This document shows, piece after piece, positions 26,982 through 35,162 of a DNA stretch of 64,000 nucleotides. Every line of letters starts with the position of its first letter. Position 1 is the first letter of the stretch. The notes below the pieces were generated by a model. It had not been told where the DNA came from, did no database searches, and saw nothing but the letters and a program-made list of their open reading frames with translations. The position numbers and the translations under genes were made by a program. Source of the DNA: Flavonifractor sp. AGMB03687 (GTDB taxonomy: Bacteria > Bacillota > Clostridia > Oscillospirales > Oscillospiraceae); the NCBI RefSeq assembly GCF_017811815.1, contig NZ_JADKZI010000001.1:496001-560000 (forward strand). Direction: 5' to 3'.

Positions 26982-27476
26982 ATTCCGGTTTATTGGAATT
27001 TTTGAGGGAGGATATTGTGTCACTTAATATAGCAGAAACATTTGAACTATTGTTTGACGGTAAAACCACGGCTGGTTGTGATGCCTGTGATCCCAGTTTT
27101 CTGCTTGGGTCATCTCTTTTATCTCATCTATGGTTGATTCGCAAATGGGAACGGCTTTTGCAGATATGCGGTTTATCCTCAAATTTTCATTAGACTGAGA
27201 GGCTGACATTCCAAATTTCCGCATTGTTAGTCTGCGTCAGCCCCTTCGTAGGCAAGCGATGATCTGACCGGCCCGGTCAGCAGTAATCGGATTCCATAAA
27301 TGGTGGGACGGCATGCGCGTCGCTTGTAGCGTGACTGCCTTCCTAACCACCTAGGAATTCTATTGACGCAAATACCGCGAACAGGAATCTTGTTCTGCTT
27401 CCTGTTCGCGGTATTTGTTTCAGGTGCTTGTCTAAAATGCACCATTGGCGACCGGAGACGTTTCTATCCGTAAAAC
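26982..27476. other. intergenic stretch with remnants and one large hairpin
   Basis: No convincing gene. A GTG at about 27018 with GGAGG upstream opens VSLNIAETFELLFDGKTT, which soon loses sense and looks like the start of a truncated gene. A perfect 19-bp inverted repeat (27369-27387 with 27399-27417, 11-nt loop) lies between this region and the convergent MFS gene and may terminate from the plus side. The junction around 27230-27350 probably marks an old boundary. Confidence 0.5.
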
Positions 27477-28697
27477 TTAAACTTCACTGCGCTCAAAGAT
27501 ATGGTGTCTTTTCTCATAGCGGTATAGCAGAATACTGCAGATAATAACCATGGCAACACCCGCCAAAGACAACAGTAGCACATACTGGTATCCGGTATTT
27601 CCGTAATTGTCCAGCCAGTTTCCAATCAATGTATACGACCAGATATCGGTGGAATAACCCACAGCAGAGCAAATACCCATAGCGGTGCCGGTAATGGCCA
27701 TTGGGATTTTTGCTTCAGGGATAGGTGTATACATACCGCTCCGCGCAGTAGACATAAAAATCAAGATTAGGAATGCTATGATAACTGCGATCACCATGGA
27801 TCCGCTGTTTTGGGGAATTACAAACATACCAACAATGGCGGCTGAGAGAAATACCATGCAGATAATCATGAACTTGGGGGTTTTCCATTTGTCAAGCAGC
27901 ATGCCTCCAACACCGACGACGCAGAGGCGTACAATGCACTTATTCATGATGGCAAAGGATGTGGCAAAGGCTACGCTCGTTCCGAAGACCCCATTCAGAT
28001 AGGGATTCAGATAGGCGGAGCCGGTGGCGACAATAAACATGCCCATTACAATCAGGCCGTTCAGCCAGGTGACCGGATGCGCAATCGCCTGCTTTACCAT
28101 TCGCACATTGAAATCGTTGTCGTTGATGCCCTTAACGTCCTTGAGCAAAAAGATAACCAGCAGGGCGATGATTACCAGTATGGTTGCATACAGCGCAGTC
28201 GCGATTTTAAAGGAGCTGACATATCCCAGCAGCGCCAGCAGTCCGTAGCTTGCCACTGCACCGACAAGTGCGTAACACCATTCAAATGTGCCAAACGTGC
28301 GTCCCTGGTCATCTTTGTCATCCGCCTGTGCACGAATGAGTTTCATGAAGGCGCTCCAATGGATAAAGGTAGTGGAGATGCCAAATCCAAAGTAGCATAC
28401 CATCAGGACGGTATAGCCGCTCATAAAATACATCGCATAGCCAAGAGCGGCTGTCATCAGCAGGGAAAGAATGATGAGTTTCTTTGGGCTGAATTTGTCA
28501 GCCAACATTCCGCCAAACAGATAGCCAGGAGTTGCTGTCAGAGAGAAAAAGGTAATCAGTATACCAGCCTGGGTATTTGACAGGTTAAATGCCTCCAGAA
28601 ACTGTGTATAAAATGTGGAACTGAGGTAAGGCAAATTGTAGATTAGGCAGGTAGATGTTAACAATAGAATTACGCCAAATTTTTTCGTTTTAAACAT
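27477..28697 (-). CDS. MFS transporter
   Basis: A 406-aa permease with 12 predicted membrane helices. The motif between helices 2 and 3 (GGMLADKFSPKKLI) is the MFS signature G-x3-D-(K/R)-x-(G/S)-(K/R)-K. It resembles the hexuronate/phosphate-type branch only loosely; the substrate is unknown. Last gene of the amidohydrolase-symporter operon; its start (28697, AAAGGATG upstream) lies inside the end of the symporter gene. Confidence 0.85.
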   Translation of the reverse strand: MFKTKKFGVILLLTSTCLIYNLPYLSSTFYTQFLEAFNLSNTQAGILITFFSLTATPGYLFGGMLADKFSPKKLIILSLLMTAALGYAMYFMSGYTVLMVCYFGFGISTTFIHWSAFMKLIRAQADDKDDQGRTFGTFEWCYALVGAVASYGLLALLGYVSSFKIATALYATILVIIALLVIFLLKDVKGINDNDFNVRMVKQAIAHPVTWLNGLIVMGMFIVATGSAYLNPYLNGVFGTSVAFATSFAIMNKCIVRLCVVGVGGMLLDKWKTPKFMIICMVFLSAAIVGMFVIPQNSGSMVIAVIIAFLILIFMSTARSGMYTPIPEAKIPMAITGTAMGICSAVGYSTDIWSYTLIGNWLDNYGNTGYQYVLLLSLAGVAMVIICSILLYRYEKRHHIFERSEV

Positions 28698-30099
28698 GGC
28701 CTTCATCCTTTCTTACCTTATTTGTAAGCACCGATATGATGCAGATCGTCCCTGCGCTGACAGCCAGTCCAAAGACATTGGACGGAATCTGTGCAAGCGC
28801 ACTGATACGAAAAGATGGAAAATACTCCCACAACAAACTCAGCACAACAGTCATGACCATACTTATCAGCGCAGCTTTGCCTGTGACAAATTTGGAGTAC
28901 AATCCTAACACCATTAGAACAAAGGCAGAAACACCGTAGAACAAGCCACCAATATAGCAAATATTTACAATATTGCTGGAGAACATCGATATGCTCAATG
29001 CGAACAGTGCCACGGCAAAAACGCAAATGCGACTGGTTACCAATATACTTTGATCATTTCGCTCTGACTTGCCAAGCGGAACATAGATATCGTTGACAAT
29101 GAGTGTTGCCGTCGCGTGCAGCATTGATGTTCCGGTGGATATTGTTGCCGCAAATACAGCGGCCAGCCCTATGCCCAGCAGGCCGTGAGGGAAGAAGCGG
29201 ACCAGCATGGTTGCAAATATCATGTTAGAATCTTCTATTCCAGGTAAAAGCACATAGGCAGCTATTCCAATTAATCCTAATGCCATTGAAATGATCACAT
29301 AGAAACCGGCAGTGAAGAGCGCACCGAATTTTGCAGTTCCTGTGTCTTTTGCACTGACCATTCGCTGGATATAGTTCTGGTTCGTGGAGTAATTGAGCAT
29401 GCAGAGCAGGATCCATGAGATTGGAGTCCATGCGCCCAGCTGATCAAAACGGAAGAATTCAACCGGCACATTTGCTTTTAATGTTGCATACCCGCCAGCC
29501 GCCCGAATCGAAAACGGCACCATTAGCAAGATACTGATCACAATTATGATAAACAGCACAGCATCGGTGTTTACAACTGCCCGCAGGCCGCCGGAGGTGA
29601 GAAAGAGAACGATTAGAACGGAAATCACAAGAGAGACATTGATATTGAATCCTGTGATAATATGAAGTACTGTGCAAGAAACAGTAAACTGGACTGAAAG
29701 GGCGGCAATATTGGTCAGAATATGGAGTATACAGGATAGAAGTTTGACTCCTTTGCCATACCGTTTGCCAAAATACTCGGGAAGTGTGGCACAATCCATG
29801 CGATTAAACTTCTTTGCCAAAAAGAGTCCCACCAGGATAAATGCTGGAGCTGCCGCTAAATTCCACCATATGCCGGAAATCCCGACAAAGTAGCAGTAAC
29901 CAATTGCACCGACCAAGCCGCTGCCTCCAAAGTCGGTAGCCGCCATGGAAAAGCCTGCCTGCAGTTTATTAATCCCTTTTTCTGTCAGCAGAAACTCTTT
30001 GGATGAATCGGTGCAGCAGGTATTTCTGCCGCTAAGCCATCCAATGAGTATCACGACCAGAATCGTGCTGAACAAAACACAGTAGTCTATTATCTGCAT
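28690..30099 (-). CDS. sodium:solute symporter (SSS family)
   Basis: A 469-aa transporter of the SSS family (LeuT fold) with about 13 membrane helices; recognisable regions are FSMAATDFGGSGLVGAIGY, GYFGKRYG-like LPEYFGKRYGKGVK, and ATISTGTSMLHATATLIVNDIY. It is the likely sodium-coupled importer of the amidohydrolase substrate. Start ATG at 30097-30099 with GGAGGG eight bases upstream. It follows the amidohydrolase by 26 bp. Confidence 0.87.
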   Translation of the reverse strand: MQIIDYCVLFSTILVVILIGWLSGRNTCCTDSSKEFLLTEKGINKLQAGFSMAATDFGGSGLVGAIGYCYFVGISGIWWNLAAAPAFILVGLFLAKKFNRMDCATLPEYFGKRYGKGVKLLSCILHILTNIAALSVQFTVSCTVLHIITGFNINVSLVISVLIVLFLTSGGLRAVVNTDAVLFIIIVISILLMVPFSIRAAGGYATLKANVPVEFFRFDQLGAWTPISWILLCMLNYSTNQNYIQRMVSAKDTGTAKFGALFTAGFYVIISMALGLIGIAAYVLLPGIEDSNMIFATMLVRFFPHGLLGIGLAAVFAATISTGTSMLHATATLIVNDIYVPLGKSERNDQSILVTSRICVFAVALFALSISMFSSNIVNICYIGGLFYGVSAFVLMVLGLYSKFVTGKAALISMVMTVVLSLLWEYFPSFRISALAQIPSNVFGLAVSAGTICIISVLTNKVRKDEGHV

Positions 30100-30125
30100 A
30101 GAAATGTCCCTCCATAGGATACGTC

Positions 30126-31316
30126 TCAGTCTCTGAACAAAACGCCTTCCTTCCACACCATAGCAGGATATTTCATCATGCAGGAGATATCTTCATCGGG
30201 TGCACCGTCTACAACCACAAGATCGGCCAGTTTGCCAACGCAGATAGTACCCAGCTTGTCATCCATGCGGAGGATCTTTGCGCTCTCAATGGTGGCTTGT
30301 TTCAAGATGGTCTCATTGTCCACGCCATAGGATGCTCTTGCCTGAAACTCGATGCCCGGATATTTCGCCGCATTTTCCATATCCAGATCGGTACCGAAAC
30401 CAATCGTGATGCCAGCGGCCTGGCAGAGGTGAATACCCTGCGCCATATGTGCGATACCATCTTCCGTCTTGCTCTTAAATTCAGGAACAACGGGGCCAGA
30501 GAGCTCAGAAACTAACGAATACGCCACCGCAAACGTAGGAACTGTACAAATATCATTCCCACGCTTGAGGATCAGCTCTACACACTCCTCATCCATATAG
30601 GAGGCGTGTTCAATGGTGCGGACGCCGGCCTTGATGGCTTCTTTGATCCCCAACGTGCCGTGGCAATGTGCGGCAACATAGGTCCCAAGTCCTTCCGCTG
30701 CTGCCACAATAGCGCGAAGCTCTTCGGGTGTGGTTACAATCTGACCAGGTACGCCGCCAAGATTCAGCATCGCCCCTGTGCACATATATTTGATAAAATC
30801 GACCCCTGCGGCACACTCCTCACGGCAGGCCTTCAGCATGGCGTCTGCACCGTCAATTTCCTTATAGAGCGTTCCAAAGCTGGAGTTGCCCCGTGTAGTG
30901 GGTGTCAGAATTTTGCCAGAGGTGATAACACGTGCGCCGGTCAGAACGCCGCTGTTGATGTTGTCGCGTACGGTTACAGAGGCATAATAGTCATTGCCAG
31001 CATCACGGATGGTGGTGTAACCCAATTTCAGATAAGTCTTGGCGTAAGCGGCGCTGTCCATTACATATGTGCTCTCACTGCGGTGCATTAAATACTCCCA
31101 GTTCTGGTTGGTAAACATCAAATGTGCATGCAGGTCAAAGTAACCCGGGATCACCGTTTTGCCGTTTAGATCATAGCACTCAGCATCTTCACAAGATTGT
31201 GTTCCACAGGGATAGATTCCTTGGATGTGTTTGCCGTCAATAAAAATGTCTGCGGTGGGATTGCTGTATCCATCCGTCAGGTATGGGATAAGACGACAGT
31301 TTTTTAATACAATCAT
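30126..31316 (-). CDS. metal-dependent amidohydrolase (HutI/prolidase-like)
   Basis: A 396-aa TIM-barrel hydrolase of the COG1228 imidazolonepropionase/Xaa-Pro dipeptidase-like group. Metal ligands visible: HAH in YFDLHAHL, Lys in DFIKYM (possible carbamylated bridge), His in AAHCHG, His in IEHASYM, Asp in GTDLDM. C-terminal beta sandwich with GKLADLVVVDG. The start at 31316 has GGAGG upstream. First gene of an operon with two transporters, so probably the enzyme for an imported amide or cyclic amide; the substrate is unknown. Confidence 0.85.
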   Translation of the reverse strand: MIVLKNCRLIPYLTDGYSNPTADIFIDGKHIQGIYPCGTQSCEDAECYDLNGKTVIPGYFDLHAHLMFTNQNWEYLMHRSESTYVMDSAAYAKTYLKLGYTTIRDAGNDYYASVTVRDNINSGVLTGARVITSGKILTPTTRGNSSFGTLYKEIDGADAMLKACREECAAGVDFIKYMCTGAMLNLGGVPGQIVTTPEELRAIVAAAEGLGTYVAAHCHGTLGIKEAIKAGVRTIEHASYMDEECVELILKRGNDICTVPTFAVAYSLVSELSGPVVPEFKSKTEDGIAHMAQGIHLCQAAGITIGFGTDLDMENAAKYPGIEFQARASYGVDNETILKQATIESAKILRMDDKLGTICVGKLADLVVVDGAPDEDISCMMKYPAMVWKEGVLFRD

Positions 31317-31382
31317 TATAATTGCCTCCATGTTTTAGGATGTCCTTATCATATATTTTTCACAAAGAGGAGGCAATTTTGC

Positions 31383-31451
31383 AAATTCCTGCTTCGCCGG
31401 ATTTGTGATTCAAAAATTCCGCTTGCACCGGAATTGACAATCTATTATAAT
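31383..31451. promoter_or_regulatory. twin operators and promoter between the amidohydrolase operon and its XRE regulator
   Basis: Two copies of AAATTCC-N7-CCGGA(A/T)TT (31383-31404 and 31414-31435), 31 bp apart. The second overlaps the -35 (TTGCAC, 31423-31428) of the regulator promoter whose -10 is TATAAT (31446-31451), 17-bp spacing. Three-turn spacing on one face fits cooperative binding by the divergent XRE protein. Confidence 0.7.
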
Positions 31452-31533
31452 CAAAAAGTCAAAGAAACAAAATATTTTATTTGTGTATTTTAGCGGATTT
31501 CCGTTTGAAATGGAATTGTTGGGGGGATGTGCG

Positions 31534-32328
31534 ATGAATGAAATCAATATTTGCAAAGAAGTGGGTGCAAAAATCCGCTATTTTAGAAAATTGCAAGGCT
31601 ATACGCTGGAGTCTTTTGCCACTATTTTGCACCGAAGTAAATCCGTCCTTTCTCAATATGAGCGGGGTGAGATTTCTATCGATTTGCTGACACTTCAGCA
31701 GATCAGTAATGCGCTGGGTGTTTCTATCGGCGCGCTCATTGACAACTACTGGAACGCATCAAACCTACTGATCACAAGTGGTTCTGCCAACCAAATTTCC
31801 ATGGAAAATATGCGGCAGGAGTACATATATACGTACTTTTCCCACGCAAAAGCGCCGATCCTTAGAGTGCATCAATTATGCTACAACGAGAGTAAGACCC
31901 ATGCGGCCATCTACACATATTCCTCAGAGAAATTAGATGGAGCCTCTTTTGAATACTTTTATACCGGTAAAATCGTCTGCGGCCAATCTTTTACGCGGCT
32001 GCTGCTTTCAAACCCGCTGATAGAAGATGATTTGCTGTTTCTTGAATTTCCCGCACGCTTTCGCGGCTCAGGGGCTGTCTTGGGCTTCCTAAGTACCTAT
32101 TCAGTCGGTTCCTGCTTTCCTCTAGCAGCGATGGCTTTGCTCTCAAGTACAATTATCAGCGACAGGGAGTGGCTCATCTCTTGCCTTAGTTATAACAGAG
32201 ATGATATGAAACTTAACAGGCAGTGCAACTGTTTCTTTGTTAATCAGGAAAAAAACCACTTCTTACATGAAAATATGGAGCTACATAAAAAGCTACATGG
32301 TAAATATTGGGACAACCAACCTTCCTGA
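31534..32328 (+). CDS. XRE-family regulator of the amidohydrolase operon
   Basis: A 264-aa protein with an N-terminal Cro/cI HTH (VGAKIRYFRKLQGYTLESFATILHRSKSVLSQYERG) and a long C-terminal region of unknown fold that may sense the substrate. It is divergent from the amidohydrolase-SSS-MFS operon with two matching operators between. The start at 31534 follows GGGGGGA; an earlier in-frame ATG lacks a site. Confidence 0.82.
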   Translation: MNEINICKEVGAKIRYFRKLQGYTLESFATILHRSKSVLSQYERGEISIDLLTLQQISNALGVSIGALIDNYWNASNLLITSGSANQISMENMRQEYIYTYFSHAKAPILRVHQLCYNESKTHAAIYTYSSEKLDGASFEYFYTGKIVCGQSFTRLLLSNPLIEDDLLFLEFPARFRGSGAVLGFLSTYSVGSCFPLAAMALLSSTIISDREWLISCLSYNRDDMKLNRQCNCFFVNQEKNHFLHENMELHKKLHGKYWDNQPS

Positions 32329-32348
32329 TTTTTATTTAAGCCACCTAG

Positions 32349-32405
32349 AATATAGTTGCGGTCATAGACACGGCTGGCTACCATGTCTATGACCGTAACT
32401 ATATT
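32349..32405. repeat. 22-bp inverted repeat
   Basis: Arms 32349-32370 and 32384-32405 match at 21 of 22 positions around a 13-nt loop, directly behind the XRE gene and at the broken edge of the Fic pseudogene. It could be a terminator (TTTTA follows) or a mobile-element end. Confidence 0.65.
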
Positions 32406-32411
32406 TTAGGC

Positions 32412-32779
32412 GCGTATAAACGGGTATCCAATGAGGTGGAAGGCTGTAAAACGAGGAAGTTGCCTGTGCAATGAAGCTGCTGCTGGATGAGTATCACCAA
32501 GTAAAAGTGAAACGGCTGGAGTATCTGATTGATTTTTATGTACAATTTGAGCACATCCGTCCGTTTCAGGACGGCAATGGCCGGGTAGGACGATTGCTTT
32601 TCTTCAAGGAATGTCTGAACCATAGTATTGTTCCCTTTGTGATCTAGGATGACCTGAAGATGTTCTATTACCAGGGATTAAGCCAATGGGGCCCCGAAAA
32701 TGGTTATCTGATGGACACCTGCCTGACGGTACAGGATCGTTTCCGGGCGTATCTGAAGTACTTTAATATCCCTGCCTGA
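32412..32779 (+). pseudogene. Fic-domain protein pseudogene
   Basis: The 3' half of a Fic AMP-transferase-type gene. AYKRVSNEVEG is followed by a frameshift near 32470, then LIDFYVQFEHIRPFQDGNGRVGRLL with the Fic core (usual HPFxDGNGRxGR; the first His is Arg here), then TAG at 32645-32647, then the family C-terminus (LKMFYYQGLSQWG, YLKYFNIPA). N-terminus missing, frameshift, stop, and loss of the catalytic His: clearly dead. Confidence 0.85.
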
Positions 32780-32819
32780 TTCTGTGTGCCGAGAGTAGAT
32801 TTTTCAGATGACGTTTCTC

Positions 32820-32848
32820 TTGAGTTTGAATGAATACTCTGGTATAAT
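32820..32848 (+). promoter_or_regulatory. alpha-galactosidase promoter
   Basis: -35 TTGAGT (32820-32825), 17-bp spacer, -10 TATAAT (32843-32848), 86 bp before the start codon. No AACCGGTT operator was seen here. Confidence 0.7.
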
Positions 32849-32934
32849 CAAAATAAATTAGACGATTATTTTGCAATAAGTTCTGTTTCTGAATGGTGCC
32901 ATGCACAACTCTTTCTGCTAAAGGATGAAACCGT

Positions 32935-35115
32935 ATGATTCAATATGACGCTGAGCGCCGTACTCTTACGCTGCATACCCGCAGCACCAGCTATCAGATG
33001 AAGATCGATGCCACCGGCGTGCTGCTTCATACCTATTATGGCGAAAAACTGCGAAAGGGAGACCTCTCCCGGCTGATCTGTCCCGAGGACCGGGGTTTCT
33101 CCCCCAACCCCGACGAGGTGGGCCTGGACCGCACCTGGTCCCTGGATACCCAGCCCCAGGAGTACTCCTCCAGTGGCGTGGGCGACTTCCGCCAGCCTGC
33201 TCTGGAGGCCGATCTAGCCGATGGCAGCCATATCGTGGACCTGCGCTATGTGGGCCACACCGTGGCCGACGGCAAGTATGCCCTGGAGGGCCTGCCTGCC
33301 TTCTATGATGAGGGCGTAGCCGCCCAGACCCTGACGGTGGAGCTCCGGGACAAGTGCAGCGGCCTGACGGTGGAGCTGCTGTACGGCGTTCTGGAGGAGT
33401 ATGACATGATCACCCGTGCCGTCCGGGTGCGCAACGATGGAGCCGCCCCCGTTCAGCTGACCCGGGTGGCCTCCGCCTGCCTGGACTTCTTCACCGGAGA
33501 TTGGGATTTCATTACCCTGGGCGGCGCCTATGCCCGGGAGCGGGAGCCGGTGCGGACCACCCTGACCCAGGGTGTCCACACCGTGGGCAGCGTCCGTGGT
33601 TCCTCCAGCCACCAACAGAACCCCTTCCTGGTGCTGTGTGACCGGGATGCCACCGAGGATACCGGGTGCTGCTGGGCCATGGCCCTGGTGTACTCCGGCA
33701 ATTTCCAGGCCACGGTGGAGCACACCCAGTTCCATGAGACCCGGATGACCATGGGCATCCACCCCTTCCACTTCTGCTGGCGGCTGGAGCCCGGCGAGAG
33801 CTTTACCGCGCCGGAGGCCGCCATGGTGTTCTCCCGGCAGGGCCTGGGCCATATGAGCCGGATGTTCCACCGGGCTATCCGTCTCAATCTGTGCCGGGGC
33901 CCCTGGAAGGATGCCCGCCGTCCTATCCTCATCAACAACTGGGAGGCCACCCTCTTCGATTTTGACGCCGACAAGATCTATTCCATTGCCCAGGCCGCCA
34001 GCAAGGTGGGCGTGGAGATGATGGTCATGGACGACGGCTGGTTCGGCCAGCGCAACGATGATTTCGGCGGACTGGGTGACTGGAACGTCAACCAGGAGAA
34101 GCTGCCCGGGGGACTGGCCCCTCTGGCGGAGCGCATCAAGGGCCTGGGTATGAAGTTCGGCATCTGGGTGGAGCCGGAGATGGTCAATGAAAACTCCGAC
34201 CTCTATCGAGCCCACCCCGACTGGGCCTTCCAGGCCCCCGGCCGACCCGTCACCCGGGGCCGGTACCAGCTGGTGCTGGACCTCACCCGTGCCGAGGTGC
34301 GGCAGTATATTCTGGACAATCTGCGGACCATGCTCAAGAGTGCCGACATCTCCTATGTGAAGTGGGACATGAACCGCAGCCTCACTGATGTGTGGAGCGC
34401 CGGGCTGCCTGCGGAGCGCCAAGGCGAGGTATACCACCGCTTTGTACTGGGCGTGTATGAGATCCTGGAGGCCCTCCATCAGGAGTTCCCCCAGCTGCTC
34501 ATTGAGGGCTGCTCCGGCGGCGGCGGACGCTTTGACTGCGGCATGCTCTACTACACGCCCCAGATCTGGTGCTCCGACAACACCGACGCCATGGACCGGC
34601 TGCGTATCCAGTACGGTACCTCCTACTGCTACCCCTGCTGCACCATGGGCGCCCATGTGTCTGCCGTGCCCAACGGTCTGACCCACCGGTCCACCCCATT
34701 CCATACCCGAGGCGTGGTGGCGGCTGCCGGTACCTTCGGTTATGAGCTGGACCTGAACGAGCTGTCTCCGGAGGAGCTGGAGGAGGTGGCTCACCAGATC
34801 GCCGCCTTCCGCAACTACTGGGACGTGGTGATGCGGGGAGACTACTACCGCCTGACCGACCCCTTCCGGCACGAGTGCTTCTGCGCCTGGATGCACGTGT
34901 CCCCCGACCGGACCCGGGCGGTGGTCAGTGTGGTCCAGACCCAGCGCCACGCCAATCCGGTGCGGCCCCTGCTGCGGATGAAGGGACTGGACCCCGACAA
35001 GGACTATCTGGTGGAGGGCAAGGTGTACGGAGGCGACGAGCTGATGTATGCCGGGCTGGCCCTTCCTTTCCTGGACGAGTGCCAGGCGGTACAGTATCAG
35101 ATCAAAGAGGTATAA
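32935..35115 (+). CDS. galA: alpha-galactosidase, GH36
   Basis: A 726-aa GH36 enzyme that removes terminal alpha-1,6-galactose from melibiose, raffinose and stachyose. Domains: N-terminal beta-supersandwich (about 1-330), TIM barrel (about 330-640), C-terminal beta domain. The nucleophile is Asp478 in YVKWDMNR, the acid/base Asp548 in CSDNTDAMDR, with the family loop EGCSGGGGRFD between. No signal peptide, so cytosolic; substrate must be imported. Convergent with the sucrose gene cluster, sharing a terminator. Confidence 0.95.
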   Translation: MIQYDAERRTLTLHTRSTSYQMKIDATGVLLHTYYGEKLRKGDLSRLICPEDRGFSPNPDEVGLDRTWSLDTQPQEYSSSGVGDFRQPALEADLADGSHIVDLRYVGHTVADGKYALEGLPAFYDEGVAAQTLTVELRDKCSGLTVELLYGVLEEYDMITRAVRVRNDGAAPVQLTRVASACLDFFTGDWDFITLGGAYAREREPVRTTLTQGVHTVGSVRGSSSHQQNPFLVLCDRDATEDTGCCWAMALVYSGNFQATVEHTQFHETRMTMGIHPFHFCWRLEPGESFTAPEAAMVFSRQGLGHMSRMFHRAIRLNLCRGPWKDARRPILINNWEATLFDFDADKIYSIAQAASKVGVEMMVMDDGWFGQRNDDFGGLGDWNVNQEKLPGGLAPLAERIKGLGMKFGIWVEPEMVNENSDLYRAHPDWAFQAPGRPVTRGRYQLVLDLTRAEVRQYILDNLRTMLKSADISYVKWDMNRSLTDVWSAGLPAERQGEVYHRFVLGVYEILEALHQEFPQLLIEGCSGGGGRFDCGMLYYTPQIWCSDNTDAMDRLRIQYGTSYCYPCCTMGAHVSAVPNGLTHRSTPFHTRGVVAAAGTFGYELDLNELSPEELEEVAHQIAAFRNYWDVVMRGDYYRLTDPFRHECFCAWMHVSPDRTRAVVSVVQTQRHANPVRPLLRMKGLDPDKDYLVEGKVYGGDELMYAGLALPFLDECQAVQYQIKEV

Positions 35116-35155
35116 AAAAGAGGATCTGCTGCAAACGCAGCAGATCCTCTTTTTT
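35114..35155. terminator. bidirectional terminator between galA and the GH13 gene
   Basis: Perfect 14-bp stem with AAAAAA before and TTTTTT after, between convergent genes; serves both strands. Confidence 0.92.
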
Positions 35156-35162
35156 ATATTTG

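Noticed and set aside
27024-27224. 66-codon minus-strand frame in the 27.0-27.2 kb gap
   Set aside because: No ribosome binding site and no family resemblance; it overlaps remnant DNA with no consistent coding strand.
35114-35155. Possible small RNA or attachment site in the perfect palindrome between galA and the GH13 gene
   Set aside because: The A tract, GC stem and T tract are fully explained as a two-way terminator of convergent genes.
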